Below are positions 42,545 through 51,991 of a DNA stretch of 64,000 nt, one piece after another. The position numbers and the translations under genes were made by a program. How positions within the stretch are numbered: position 1 is the first letter of the stretch; every line of letters starts with the position of its first letter. Origin of the DNA: Reyranella sp. (GTDB taxonomy: Bacteria; Pseudomonadota; Alphaproteobacteria; Reyranellales; Reyranellaceae); the NCBI GenBank assembly GCA_022844015.1, contig JALHMO010000004.1, positions 1-64,000 on the forward strand. Direction: 5' to 3'. The notes under the pieces are model-generated. The model saw only the letters and a list, made by a program, of their open reading frames with translations. It did no database searches and was not told the DNA's origin.

Positions 42545-43252
42545 CTACGGACTTTTCTGTCGAGCATCGATTGCGAGCGTCCCGCCCGCTTCCTCGCCCG
42601 CCTCGTAGGCGAGCGGTGATATCAGGCGACGGGCCTGCGGAACCATATGCAGCGCAAGGCCCAGCCTTTCGATCTCTCTGTCGACCAGGGACTGCTTCAG
42701 GACGACGATGCTGCGGCCGCTGCCGCGGGCGGCCTGCTCGCGCGCCGCCGTCATCGCCAGGAGCTTGTCAGCGATCGAGGCGACCATGCCGAGCGTGAAC
42801 GACGCATTGGCCAAATGGCGCTCCTGGTGGCGAAATGCCTGATAGGCCGGTGCGGTCTTGTAGCGACCGAGCTCGGTTCGCACCGCGCTGTCGATCATCT
42901 CGGTCAGGCAACAGGCGGCCTCGATGTCGGAGCGCAGGCCGAAGAAAACCCAGCGCACGCCAGACCGATCCTTCTCGCGCCAGACCCGACAGCCGCAGAG
43001 CTCGGCTATGGCACCGATGCACTCGTCGAGCGGGATGCGCTTGTTGCGTTTGACCTCGTAGACCACCTGTTCGCACGCCGACCGGCGGACATCGACATCG
43101 GCCAGCGACAGGTCGTAGCGGTCGAGCAGCTCCGCCACCTTGGCGGCCGCGGCCAGTGCCTCGCCTTCGGTGCAGCCGTTGGCGACCGTCTTCGCGCGCA
43201 AGGCCTGGATGCGTTGGCGCAGCCGATCGAGAACGGTGGTGTCGGAACCCAT
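42545..43252 (-). CDS. DUF2786-domain protein
   Basis: A 235-residue soluble protein whose N terminus (about 8-50; R-I-Q-A-L-R-A-K-T-V, then C-T-E-G-E-A-L-A-A-A and L-L-D-R-Y-D-L-S-L-A-D-V) matches DUF2786, a domain of unknown function often carried on mobile or phage-derived DNA. The rest holds a cysteine-bearing segment (I-A-E-L-C-G-C-R-V-W) and a helical C terminus typical of such proteins. The start is ATG 43250-43252. No neighbour explains it; a leftover of a mobile element is possible. Confidence 0.7.
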   Translation of the reverse strand: MGSDTTVLDRLRQRIQALRAKTVANGCTEGEALAAAAKVAELLDRYDLSLADVDVRRSACEQVVYEVKRNKRIPLDECIGAIAELCGCRVWREKDRSGVRWVFFGLRSDIEAACCLTEMIDSAVRTELGRYKTAPAYQAFRHQERHLANASFTLGMVASIADKLLAMTAAREQAARGSGRSIVVLKQSLVDREIERLGLALHMVPQARRLISPLAYEAGEEAGGTLAIDARQKSP

Positions 43253-43270
43253 GGCGAATCTCATACTTTT

Positions 43271-43330
43271 CCGGACCGCGGGCGTCCCGCTCGCTCGTGA
43301 ATCATGCGGCGAGCGGGACGCTCGCGGTAG
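43271..43330. repeat. REP-like palindrome, relative of the 1-60 element
   Basis: CCGGACCGCGGGCGTCCCGC on the left and GCGAGCGGGACGCTCGCGGT on the right around an ATCATGC-containing centre. Same CGGACCGCGGGC start and size as 1-60, with changed inner bases that keep pairing. It lies between the amidohydrolase stop and the DUF2786 start on the same strand. Confidence 0.65.
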
Positions 43331-43345
43331 AGAAAAGCAATGGGC

Positions 43346-44440
43346 TCAGCCGATTCCCATGAGGCGTGCCGCGGTGCCGCCCAGGATTGCGATGCGCTGG
43401 TCGTCGGTGAGCCCGGGCGTGCCCAGCACGAGGTCGACCTCGGTGCTGGTCCACGGGAAGGGATAGTCGGTGCCGATCATGATCTGGCCAGGGCCGGTTT
43501 CGGCAATCAGATGGCGCAGCGCCTCCGGCGTGAACACGATCGTATCGAAGAACAGCTGGCCGTCCTTGAGATAAGCGGTCGGCTGCTTCTTGGGCAATGG
43601 CCCGACCCGGTTCGGGAAGGTTCGACACACCGCGTCCGAGCGATTGGCATAGGATGGCAGGTAGCCGCCGCCGTGCGCGGCGCAAATCTTGAGCCCCGGA
43701 AATCGATCCAGCGTGCCTTCGAAGATCAGGTGCGACAGGGCGATGGTCGTCTCGAGCGGGTTACCAATCGTGTTGGTGAGCAGGCCGCTGCCGCCCAGCC
43801 GGCCGCTCGTCTCGAGCTCACGCGTGCCGAGCGGGTGCATGAAAACCAGGACGCCCAGCTCCTCGCACTTGGCCCAGAACGGATGGAAGCGCGAATTGGC
43901 CAGTTCCTCGCCAGCAACGCTGCCGCCGACGCCGACGCCCTTGAAGCCGAGCTTCTTCACCGCATGCTCGACCTGCTCGGCCGCCAGCTCAGGGTGCTGC
44001 AGCGCGGCCGTTGCAAAGGCGACGAAGCGATCGGGATTGACGGCGCAGAACTCGACCAGGGTCTCGTTCTGGACCTTGATCAGCTCGGCCGCGATGTCGC
44101 GCTCGGCGCGATACCAGTAGGGATTGATGCTCAACGCCTCGACATCGATCCCTTGCGCATCCATCGCCGCGATCCGGGTGCTGGTGTCGTCCATCAGCAG
44201 CCCTGGCGCCTCTAGGGGATGCTTGATCAGCGCCATCGCCTTGGGGACGCAGCAATGGGCGTGGATATCGATCGTCTTGACCCGCTTGCCGTTGACCGCC
44301 ACCTCGCGTCGCCGCGCATGGGCATGCCCATGATCGTGCGCGCCGGGACCTGCCGCCGACGCCATCATCTCGCAGCCGACGAAACCGATGCCGCCGACAG
44401 GCGGGCCGGCCGATGCTCCTCCACTCACGTGCATGGACAT
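43346..44440 (-). CDS. amidohydrolase-2 / ACMSD-like metal-dependent hydrolase or decarboxylase
   Basis: A 364-residue TIM-barrel protein of the amidohydrolase-2 group (ACMSD, gamma-resorcylate decarboxylase, LigW-type). Metal ligands: H-A-H in I-D-I-H-A-H-C-C, a histidine in V-F-M-H-P-L-G, another in C-A-A-H-G-G-G, and the aspartate in G-T-D-Y-P-F-P-W. The first about 50 residues form a glycine/histidine-rich tail (H-D-H-G-H-A-H) before the barrel, so a later start is possible. Known members use Zn or Mn for non-oxidative decarboxylation of aromatic acids; this one's substrate is unknown. Confidence 0.82.
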   Translation of the reverse strand: MSMHVSGGASAGPPVGGIGFVGCEMMASAAGPGAHDHGHAHARRREVAVNGKRVKTIDIHAHCCVPKAMALIKHPLEAPGLLMDDTSTRIAAMDAQGIDVEALSINPYWYRAERDIAAELIKVQNETLVEFCAVNPDRFVAFATAALQHPELAAEQVEHAVKKLGFKGVGVGGSVAGEELANSRFHPFWAKCEELGVLVFMHPLGTRELETSGRLGGSGLLTNTIGNPLETTIALSHLIFEGTLDRFPGLKICAAHGGGYLPSYANRSDAVCRTFPNRVGPLPKKQPTAYLKDGQLFFDTIVFTPEALRHLIAETGPGQIMIGTDYPFPWTSTEVDLVLGTPGLTDDQRIAILGGTAARLMGIG

Positions 44441-44469
44441 GACGATCCTCGTTGGTCGCTGCGATTTCC

Positions 44470-47400
44470 CTAGACTGCCCTGACATGCGGCACGCGCGCC
44501 TTGGTGAGCGCCTTGTTGAGCTCGGCGACGTCGCCCTCGACGATCGCCTCGAACCTCGCGACCTCGCTGTCGACCTTGTCCATGACCTCGCGCGACACCG
44601 CCCTGGTCTGTGTGGTCGGGGCGGCATCGGCCGTCGTCGCCATGGCGATCATGTCCATGAGCGTGTCGTTGAGGCCGGCCGGATTTCGCAGCACGTCGCG
44701 CACGGACTTGCGCTGCGGATCGACCATCACCTGCTCGATCGCCGACAGCTTGCGAACGATCGCCGCCGCGCGGCCGCGCAAGGCGCGCTCGCCCTTGCCG
44801 ACCCGCTCGGCGACCTCGTCGAGCTGCCGCTTCGTCCGGCGCAGCTTATTGACGGCCTGCTTGAGCTTGGAGATCGACGCCACCAGCTCCTTGTGCAGCG
44901 CGAACTGTGCGGCATAGTCCTCCGGCTTGGTCGAAAGACGCGGATCCTTGACCACGGTGAAGCTCACCACTTCCTTCATCTCGCCGACGCCGAGCTCCAC
45001 GCCATAGGTGCCGGGCACGACGGTCGGCCCCGGAGGGTTCTCCGGGTCGGGGGCCAGCGGCTTGGGCCTGGGCGGCGCCAGCCCGTAGTCGATCCGGGCC
45101 GGCCCGGGATACTTCATGTCCCAGACGAATCGATTGAGGCCGGCCTTGGTGCCCGGCTTGCGTGCCGGCGGGGCGTCCTTGTCGTCGCTCGCATAGGCGA
45201 TGATCTTGCGACCGCCGGAGTCGCGGAAGGTCAGGGTGACCGGCGCGGGCGCATCCTCGGCCAGCCAGTAGTAGACGATCGCGCCGTTGGGCGGGTTCTC
45301 GCCGACGTCGAGATGCTCGCGCACCCGCGTGCCGTCGGGCCGGTCGATCATGACCGTGCTGCCATCGATGCCGAAGGCCGGACCGTAGGCGATGCCGCTG
45401 CGCACGTTGGCGCCGGCGCTCCAGTGCAGCTTGGTGCGGATGGTCGTGCGCGGCGCGAACACGCGCGACTTGCGGCCGCCGTCGACGAGGCCACGCAGGC
45501 CCGTCACGTCGTCGAGGATCCAGAACGACCGGCCATGCGTCGCCGCCACCAGGTCGCTGTCCTTGAGCTTCAGGTCGTAGACCGGCACCACCGGCAGACC
45601 CGACATCGGCAACCAGCTGGCCCCGTCGTCGAGCGAGAAATGGATGCCGGTCTCGGTGCCGACAAAAAGCAGGCCAGCCGCCACCGGATCGGCACGCACC
45701 ACGCGGGTGATCTCCGTCGCCGGCAGGTTGCCGTTGATCGACTTCCAGGACCGCCCGCCGTCAGTAGTCCGGAACAGGTACGGCTTGTAATCGGCGAGCT
45801 TGTAGCGCGTGGCGGCGACATAGACCGTGTCGGGATCATGCGCCGAGACCTCGACGCAGCCGACATAGGCGAGCTCGGGCATGCCCTTGGGCGTCACGTT
45901 CTGCCAGCTCTTGCCGTCATCGCGCGTCACGTGGACCAGGCCGTCGTCGGTCGAGGCCCAGATCTCGCCGGCGCGGTGCGGCGATTCGACGACGCAGGCA
46001 CAGGTCGCGTGCACCTCGGCGCCGGCACTCTCGCGCGTGATCGGGCCGCCGGAAGCGCCCTGGCGTTCGCGATCGTTGAGACTGAGATCGGGCGAGATCT
46101 GCGTCCAGCTCATGCCCTGGTCGCGCGTGCGGAACACACAGTTGCCGCCGACATAGAGCGTGCCCGGATCGTGCGGCGAGAACACGATCGGATAGGTCCA
46201 GGCGAAGCGGTACTTCAGGTCCTTGGGCGCGATGCCGGTCGATTCCTCCGGCCATACGTTGACCAGCTGAAGCTGGCGCGTGCGATGATCGTAGCGCTGC
46301 AGGGCTCCCGCTCCGCCCGGGCTCGAGCCGATGGCGCCGACATAGACGACGTTGTGCTCGCGCGGGTCGACGGCGATGAAGCCGCTCTCGCCGGTGCCCG
46401 GATAGGAGCAGTCGGCCAGCGTGATGACGCCCCATTCGGAGGCGCTCGGCACCGAGATCGAGGTGTTGTCCTGCTGCGTGCCGTAGACCCGGTAGGGGTA
46501 CTGGTTGTCGATGTCGAGCCGGTAGAACTGGGCGGTCTTCTGGTTGTAGATCGTCGACCACGAGGCTCCGCCATTGAACGAGATGTTGGCGCCGCCGTCG
46601 TTGCCCTCGATCATGCGCTGGCTGTCGTCGGGATCGATCCACAGATCGTGATTGTCGCCGTGGCGTGTCGTGATCTCGCTGAAGCTGGCGCCGCCGTCGG
46701 TCGATTTCCACATCTGCAGGTTGGTCACGTAGACAGTGTCGGCATGACCGGTATCGGCGAAGACGTGCGTGTAGTACCAGGGACGGTGCATCAGGTCGCG
46801 ATTGGGCGACACCATGGTCCACCGCGTGCCGTAATCGTCGGAGCGGTAGAGACCGGTCTTGTCCCCTTCCGCCTCGACCAGCGCCCACACCCGACCGGCG
46901 CGCGCCGGCGAGACGGAAACGCCGATCTTGCCCAGCAGGCCGTCCGGCAAGCCCGGCCGCCGCGTGATCTCCTCCCAGGTGTCGCCGCCATCCATGCTGC
47001 GGAAGAGCCCGCTGCCCGGCCCGCCGCTGGAGATGTTCCAGAAGTTGCGTCGCGCTTCCCACATCGAGGCGAACAGGACACGCGGGTTGCTGCCGTCCAT
47101 CGACAGATCGATGGCGCCGGCGACGTCGCTGCGATAGAGGATGCGCTCCCAGGTCTTGCCGCCGTCGCGCGAACGATAGACACCGCGCTCCGGGTTGGGC
47201 CCGAACACATCACCCAGCGCGGCGACGTAGACCAGATCGGGATTGGCCGGATGAACGCAGATGCGGCCGACGAACTTGCTGTTCTTCAGGCCGACATTGC
47301 GCCAGGTGCGGCCTGCGTCGTCGGACTTGTAGACGCCGTCGCCGTAGGAGACGTCGAGACGGATCGCCGTCTCGCCGGTGCCGGCATAGATCACGTTGGC

Positions 47401-47649
47401 GTCCGACGGCGCCACGGCGATCGAGCCGACCGCCGCACTCCCCATGAAGCCGTCCGACACGCATTGCCAGAAGACGCCGCCGTCGACCGTCTTCCAGATG
47501 CCTCCGGCGCAGGCGCCGAAATAGAACACCATCCTGTTGACCGGATCGCCGGATACGGCAACGACGCGACCGCCCCGGGAGGGACCGATGCAGCGCCACC
47601 TCAACGCATCGAAACCCGCCAGGACGGGCGGAACAGTCTTCTTGGCCAT
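44470..47649 (-). CDS. large BNR/sortilin-type beta-propeller protein
   Basis: A 1059-residue protein made mainly of BNR/Asp-box and VPS10-like repeats (recurring S-x-D-G-G-x-x-W, e.g. K-S-T-D-G-G-A-S-F and R-T-T-D-G-G-R-S-W), predicting one or two large propellers in the first about 720 residues. A beta-rich domain (about 720-870) and a helical C terminus (about 900-1059) follow. Related proteins are usually exported, but no signal peptide is visible at the ATG chosen (47647-47649; start A-K-K-T-V-P-P-V). Sialidase activity cannot be assumed: arginine and tyrosine sialidase residues were not found. Function unknown. Confidence 0.8.
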   Translation of the reverse strand: MAKKTVPPVLAGFDALRWRCIGPSRGGRVVAVSGDPVNRMVFYFGACAGGIWKTVDGGVFWQCVSDGFMGSAAVGSIAVAPSDANVIYAGTGETAIRLDVSYGDGVYKSDDAGRTWRNVGLKNSKFVGRICVHPANPDLVYVAALGDVFGPNPERGVYRSRDGGKTWERILYRSDVAGAIDLSMDGSNPRVLFASMWEARRNFWNISSGGPGSGLFRSMDGGDTWEEITRRPGLPDGLLGKIGVSVSPARAGRVWALVEAEGDKTGLYRSDDYGTRWTMVSPNRDLMHRPWYYTHVFADTGHADTVYVTNLQMWKSTDGGASFSEITTRHGDNHDLWIDPDDSQRMIEGNDGGANISFNGGASWSTIYNQKTAQFYRLDIDNQYPYRVYGTQQDNTSISVPSASEWGVITLADCSYPGTGESGFIAVDPREHNVVYVGAIGSSPGGAGALQRYDHRTRQLQLVNVWPEESTGIAPKDLKYRFAWTYPIVFSPHDPGTLYVGGNCVFRTRDQGMSWTQISPDLSLNDRERQGASGGPITRESAGAEVHATCACVVESPHRAGEIWASTDDGLVHVTRDDGKSWQNVTPKGMPELAYVGCVEVSAHDPDTVYVAATRYKLADYKPYLFRTTDGGRSWKSINGNLPATEITRVVRADPVAAGLLFVGTETGIHFSLDDGASWLPMSGLPVVPVYDLKLKDSDLVAATHGRSFWILDDVTGLRGLVDGGRKSRVFAPRTTIRTKLHWSAGANVRSGIAYGPAFGIDGSTVMIDRPDGTRVREHLDVGENPPNGAIVYYWLAEDAPAPVTLTFRDSGGRKIIAYASDDKDAPPARKPGTKAGLNRFVWDMKYPGPARIDYGLAPPRPKPLAPDPENPPGPTVVPGTYGVELGVGEMKEVVSFTVVKDPRLSTKPEDYAAQFALHKELVASISKLKQAVNKLRRTKRQLDEVAERVGKGERALRGRAAAIVRKLSAIEQVMVDPQRKSVRDVLRNPAGLNDTLMDMIAMATTADAAPTTQTRAVSREVMDKVDSEVARFEAIVEGDVAELNKALTKARVPHVRAV

Positions 47650-47802
47650 CGTGCAGCGTCTCCAATCCCCGGACGTCTGGGAGAGTCGACCGTAAGTCAG
47701 GAGCACCGATGCGTGCAATCGACTTTGCCCGAACCCGATGGTTGCCTTCCGCCTCGATTTGCGCCTAGGTCGTCGCCAATTCGCATCACCTTGGACTGTG
47801 CC

Positions 47803-48267
47803 ATGAGACGCGCACTCGCGACCCTGCTCGTCGCCCTGATCATGCCGGCCGGCCTTGCGCAGGCACAGCCGTCGCCTGCCGACATGCGCGCCGTGCAAGC
47901 ATGTCTCGCCTCCCAGGACGGAAAGCTCGGCCTCGGCTGCGTCGGCATCATCGCGGACCCGTGCATCGAGAGCGCCGCTGGCGACCTCGCGAGGTCCCGA
48001 GCGTGCGCGCAGCGCGAGGTCTCCGTCTGGGAAGCCCAGCTCGATGCCGCGTTGAAGAAAGTCAAGCGAGGCGGCTTCAAGGAGATCGACCGGGCGGTGA
48101 CGAAGTCGCAGGAGACCTGGCGATCGTCGCTCAGGGAGCTGTGCCCGGTGTTCGGCAAGATCGATCCCGGGATGCTGCCCGGCAACGACGCCTATTGCGT
48201 CCTCCAGGAGACGGCTTCGCGCGCCCTGCTGCTGCGCCGCCTCGGCGAGGCGGTGAACGAGCATTAG
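47803..48267 (+). CDS. exported LprI-like (DUF1311) protein
   Basis: A 154-residue secreted protein: signal peptide about 1-22 (L-L-V-A-L-I-M-P-A-G-L-A-Q-A-Q), then a mostly helical cysteine-rich domain. The pattern V-W-E-A-Q-L-D-A-A-L-K-K near 85 and T-W-R-S-S-L-R-E-L-C near 117 resembles the DUF1311/LprI family of lysozyme inhibitors. The start is 153 bases from the divergent BNR gene. Periplasmic; inhibitor function inferred from family only. Confidence 0.72.
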   Translation: MRRALATLLVALIMPAGLAQAQPSPADMRAVQACLASQDGKLGLGCVGIIADPCIESAAGDLARSRACAQREVSVWEAQLDAALKKVKRGGFKEIDRAVTKSQETWRSSLRELCPVFGKIDPGMLPGNDAYCVLQETASRALLLRRLGEAVNEH

Positions 48268-48322
48268 GCTTCGCTCTTGCCGCCGGATCCCCGGCAACGA
48301 CGATGAATCAGACGGAGAAGCA

Positions 48323-49093
48323 ATGGACTTCAGGCATCTCGACTACACCGTTCGCGACCGCGTGGCGGAGATCACCATGCGGCGCGAACCGGTCAATGCA
48401 ATCGACCATGCATTGATCGAGGACATCAACGACGCCTACCGCAAGGCCAAGGCGGACCCCGAGGTTCGCGCCATCATCCTCACCAGCGCCTTCGAGCGCT
48501 CCTTCAGCGCCGGCATGGATCTCGCGATGATCCGCAATGCGCGCGGCCTCGATCTGCGTCGCTACCTCGAGAAGCTCTACTTCGAGATGCACGATCTGCA
48601 GTACCGGATGGGCAAACCCACCATTGCCGCGCTGACCGGGCCAGCACGGGCGGCCGGCGTCACGCTTGCCGTGTCGTGCGACGTCCTGGTGGCCAGCGAG
48701 ACGGCGAGCCTCGGATACCCCGAGATCCTGGTCGGGGTGATCCCGGCCATGCACTTCGTGCACCTGCCGCGCCAGATCGGCCGGCACAAGGCCTTCGAGC
48801 TGCTGTTCAGCGGCCGGCCGATCTCGGCCGCCGAGGCCTGCGCCATGGGCCTGGTCAACACGGTCGTCCCGGCCGACCAGGTGATGACCGAAGCCCGCCG
48901 CCTCGCCCGGGACTTCGCCGCCAAGTCTCCCCTGGTGATGCAATTGGCTCGCGACTCCTTCATGCGGGCCAATGATTTCGAGTACCGCCGCGCCATCGAG
49001 AACGTGGTCGAGACGATCTGCAACATCATCGAGACCGACGACGCGAAGGAAGGACTCAATGCCTTCAACGAGAAGCGACAACCCGACTGGTGA
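48323..49093 (+). CDS. enoyl-CoA hydratase/isomerase-family protein
   Basis: A 256-residue crotonase-fold protein. Oxyanion-hole segments are F-S-A-G-M-D-L (about 61-67) and T-G-P-A-R-A-A-G (about 104-111, with A-R-A-A-G in place of the usual G-x-A-x-G-G-G). The acid/base position falls in L-G-Y-P-E-I-L-V-G-V-I-P. Only one family glutamate is recognisable, so the reaction could be hydration, isomerisation or C-C cleavage of a CoA thioester. A 70-base gap separates it from the monooxygenase downstream; the two may share a transcript. Confidence 0.82.
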   Translation: MDFRHLDYTVRDRVAEITMRREPVNAIDHALIEDINDAYRKAKADPEVRAIILTSAFERSFSAGMDLAMIRNARGLDLRRYLEKLYFEMHDLQYRMGKPTIAALTGPARAAGVTLAVSCDVLVASETASLGYPEILVGVIPAMHFVHLPRQIGRHKAFELLFSGRPISAAEACAMGLVNTVVPADQVMTEARRLARDFAAKSPLVMQLARDSFMRANDFEYRRAIENVVETICNIIETDDAKEGLNAFNEKRQPDW

Positions 49094-49163
49094 CGATGGC
49101 AGCGCGGTCACGCTATAGCCCGCCGAGCCAATCAGACCCTCTGCCCGGAAGTACCCCAAGCCG

Positions 49164-50978
49164 ATGACTGCCGACAGTCCAGCCGGATCCGCCAAACCGA
49201 TCGATCGCGAAGCCCTGCGCCTCAAGTATCGTGAGGAGCGCGACAAGCGCCTGCGCGCCGACGGCAATGCGCAGTATCTGCAGGTCGCGGGACGATTCGC
49301 CCGCTATCTCGACGACCCTTACACGCCGGTCGCGCCGAGGGCGCCCAGGACGGACCACGTCACCTTCGCCTTCGTCGGCGGCGGCTTCGCCGGCCTGGCC
49401 ACCGTCGCGCGCCTGGCCGAGGCCGGCGTAACCGACGTCCGCATCGTCGAGAAGGGCGGCGACTTCGGCGGCACCTGGTACTGGAACCGCTACCCCGGGG
49501 CGCAGTGCGACACCGCCTCGATGGTCTACATGCCGCTGCTCGAGGAAACCGGGCACCGGCCGACCGAGAAATACGCCCATGCGCCCGAGATCCTGGCGCA
49601 CTGCCGTCGCATCGGCGAGCATTTCGGGCTGTATGCCAACGCCCTGTTCCATACCCAGGTCGAGGAGCTGTCGTGGGACGACGCGCGCTCGTGCTGGCTC
49701 GTGCGCACCAACCGCGGCGACGCCTTCACGGCGCAGTTCATCGGGCTCGGCACGGGGCCGCTGCACGTACCCAAGCTGCCCGGCATCCCGGGCATCGAGT
49801 CGTTCGCCGGACATTCGTTCCACACCAGCCGCTGGGACTACGCCTACACCGGCGGCGATCCGTTCGGGGCGCCCCTGACCGGGCTGGCCGACAAGCGTGT
49901 CGGCATCATCGGCACCGGCGCGACGGCCGTGCAATGCGTGCCTCATCTCGCCCGGGCGGCACGCGAGCTCTACGTCTTCCAGCGCACCCCCTCCTCGGTC
50001 GACGTGCGTGCCAATGCGCCGATCGACCCGGGCTGGTTCGCCGGCGTCGCCACGCCCGGCTGGCAGCAGCGCTGGCTCGAGAACTTCACCGCCAACCAGG
50101 CCGGCGGCACGGCGACCGAGGACCTGGTGCAGGACGGCTGGACCGATCTGGCGCGCCGCATCCGCCAGCGCATCCTCATGCTGCCCAAGGAGCAGCGGAC
50201 GCGCGACAACATGCTCGCGGCCTTCGAGGATGCCGATCACGAGAAGATGGAGGAGATTCGCAGCCGCGTCGACGCGATCGTCGAGGACCCGGCGACGGCA
50301 CAGAAGCTCAAGGCCTGGTACCGCCAATTGTGCAAGCGGCCCTGCTTCCACGATTCCTACCTGCAGGCCTTCAACCAGCCGGGCACCCATCTCGTCGACA
50401 CCGACGGCAAGGGCGTGGAGCGCATCACGCCGGCGGGTGTCGTGGTGGCCGGCGTCGAGTACCCGCTCGACTGCCTGATCTATGCCTCGGGCTTCGAGGT
50501 CGGCACCGAGTATCGGCGCCGTGCCGGGTTCGACCTCGCCGGCCGCGACGGCATCAGGCTCTCGCAGCACTGGGCCGACGGGATGCGCACCAGGCACGGC
50601 ATCCACGTCCACGGATTCCCCAACGCCTTCTTCGTGCAGCCGACCCAGGGCGCCAACCTGATCTCCAACGTGCCGCACAACCTCACCGAGGCCGGGCGCA
50701 CCATCGCGATCATGGTCCGTCACGCGCTCGACCACGGCTACCGCGAGATCGAGGTGACGCGAGAGTCCGAGGAGGAATGGGTGCGTCTCCTGCTGACCAG
50801 TGCAGGACGAATGACCGGCGGCGCAGACTGCACGCCGGGCTACTACAACAACGAGGGCCAGGACGCCGGCCTCGCCGCCCGCCTCGCCGTCGGCTACCCC
50901 GCCGGTGCCTCGGCCTACTTCAAGTACATCGACAACTGGCGCCGCTCCGGACGCTTCGAGGGGCTGGCTTTTCGCTGA
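49164..50978 (+). CDS. type I Baeyer-Villiger flavin monooxygenase
   Basis: A 604-residue FAD/NADPH monooxygenase. FAD motif V-G-G-G-F-A-G is at 71-77 and the NADPH-binding G-T-G-A-T-A at 250-255. The BVMO fingerprint F-x-G-x-x-x-H-x-x-x-W-[P/D] is present at 214-225 ([12 protein letters not shown]). It inserts oxygen next to a ketone, giving an ester or lactone. The first about 60 residues extend beyond the smallest BVMOs, as in cyclododecanone-type members. The preceding crotonase-like gene could supply or process an acyl substrate; the ketone is unknown. Confidence 0.9.
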   Translation: MTADSPAGSAKPIDREALRLKYREERDKRLRADGNAQYLQVAGRFARYLDDPYTPVAPRAPRTDHVTFAFVGGGFAGLATVARLAEAGVTDVRIVEKGGDFGGTWYWNRYPGAQCDTASMVYMPLLEETGHRPTEKYAHAPEILAHCRRIGEHFGLYANALFHTQVEELSWDDARSCWLVRTNRGDAFTAQFIGLGTGPLHVPKLPGIPGIESFAGHSFHTSRWDYAYTGGDPFGAPLTGLADKRVGIIGTGATAVQCVPHLARAARELYVFQRTPSSVDVRANAPIDPGWFAGVATPGWQQRWLENFTANQAGGTATEDLVQDGWTDLARRIRQRILMLPKEQRTRDNMLAAFEDADHEKMEEIRSRVDAIVEDPATAQKLKAWYRQLCKRPCFHDSYLQAFNQPGTHLVDTDGKGVERITPAGVVVAGVEYPLDCLIYASGFEVGTEYRRRAGFDLAGRDGIRLSQHWADGMRTRHGIHVHGFPNAFFVQPTQGANLISNVPHNLTEAGRTIAIMVRHALDHGYREIEVTRESEEEWVRLLLTSAGRMTGGADCTPGYYNNEGQDAGLAARLAVGYPAGASAYFKYIDNWRRSGRFEGLAFR

Positions 50979-51065
50979 TAGAGGCGGGTCAAGAGCCTCA
51001 ACATCGAGCCGCAGTGAGCCCTCCGTGATTTGCCTCCACGGCCGGGCCGGGGAGGCAACCTCGAG

Positions 51066-51848
51066 TCAGGTCGTCATGCTCTGGTTGCCGAACCGATCCT
51101 CCATTTGCTGCGACCATGATTTGAGGTCGCCGAAGGGAAAGCCGGTGACGGTTGGACCTTCGAAGCGGAACGTCCGGTTGCCGCCGCCGAACTGGGTGTG
51201 CAGGCCCGCGGTGACTGGCACGCCCCACGTCGTCGCCAGGCGCGCGACCAACTGAGAGCCTCGGCCGCCGCCAACGTCGCATCCCAGGAGCTGAACCGAA
51301 CCGAACGGCAGCATCACCTGCCGGATGCGCCGTATGGTTCCCTCGACCTGGGCGAAGTTCGACAGCGAGATCGCCGCCAGGTGAGGAGCGCCGTTGATCT
51401 CGCCGCCCGTCACGTTCTGCAGGCCCCGATTGCCGTGCCCGTGGAAGCGCAGAAGCATGACGTTCTCCCGCCGCCCGCGGGCGACGATCTGGTTGGTGAC
51501 GAACTCGATGCCGTTCGACATGCCGAACACGACGATGGGATCGCCGCCGGCGGCCCGGACATCGGCGGCCTCGAGGTTCACCAGGGACGGATCGGTGCCG
51601 TCGACGACGTCGATCGTCTGGAAACCGCTCACGTCCATGAACTTGTTCCAGGTGTTCTGGCCGATGATGCCGTCCCGCCCCAGATGGTGAAAGGACTGGA
51701 AGTTCTCGACCGCGCCCTTGGTGCGCGGCCCGAAATGCCCGTCGGGCTTGATCAAGGATTGCGGCCGGTGCCGACGCAGCAGGATCTGCGATGTCGTGAC
51801 ACTCGGCAGGACGTCACCATTCATCAGGAACGTGAAGGGCATGGCCAT
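51066..51848 (-). CDS. peptidoglycan-binding plus caspase-like (DUF4347-type) domain protein
   Basis: A 260-residue two-domain protein. Residues about 15-70 are a PG_binding_1 domain (F-G-P-R-T-K-G-A-V-E-N-F-Q, then D-G-I-I-G-Q-N-T-W). Residues about 100-225 look like a clan CD/DUF4347 caspase-like fold with His136/His138 (R-F-H-G-H-G-N) and Cys190 (L-L-G-C-D-V-G), the spacing of a His-Cys dyad. No signal peptide, odd for a wall-binding protein; another export route or cytoplasmic use is possible. It starts at either of two near-adjacent ATGs (51848 or 51842). No close neighbour on its strand. Confidence 0.65.
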   Translation of the reverse strand: MAMPFTFLMNGDVLPSVTTSQILLRRHRPQSLIKPDGHFGPRTKGAVENFQSFHHLGRDGIIGQNTWNKFMDVSGFQTIDVVDGTDPSLVNLEAADVRAAGGDPIVVFGMSNGIEFVTNQIVARGRRENVMLLRFHGHGNRGLQNVTGGEINGAPHLAAISLSNFAQVEGTIRRIRQVMLPFGSVQLLGCDVGGGRGSQLVARLATTWGVPVTAGLHTQFGGGNRTFRFEGPTVTGFPFGDLKSWSQQMEDRFGNQSMTT

Positions 51849-51991
51849 CTCCTCCCTGTGACAGTCGGCATGGCAATTGTCCGGCATCGCAGAGGAGCGA
51901 TCAAGCAACCCCGCAGCGCGAGCGAGGTATGCGCGCGTGGCTCGGGCCGAGGTCTTGATTGCGCCAATATTCTGTGGGCGGCGGCGCGACC

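Noticed and set aside
44452-47802. Over 1000 open codons on the plus strand opposite the BNR protein
   Set aside because: Composition is that of a shadow frame (D/R/H/A/V-rich, no domains). Only its 3' end beyond 47803 is the real LprI-like gene.
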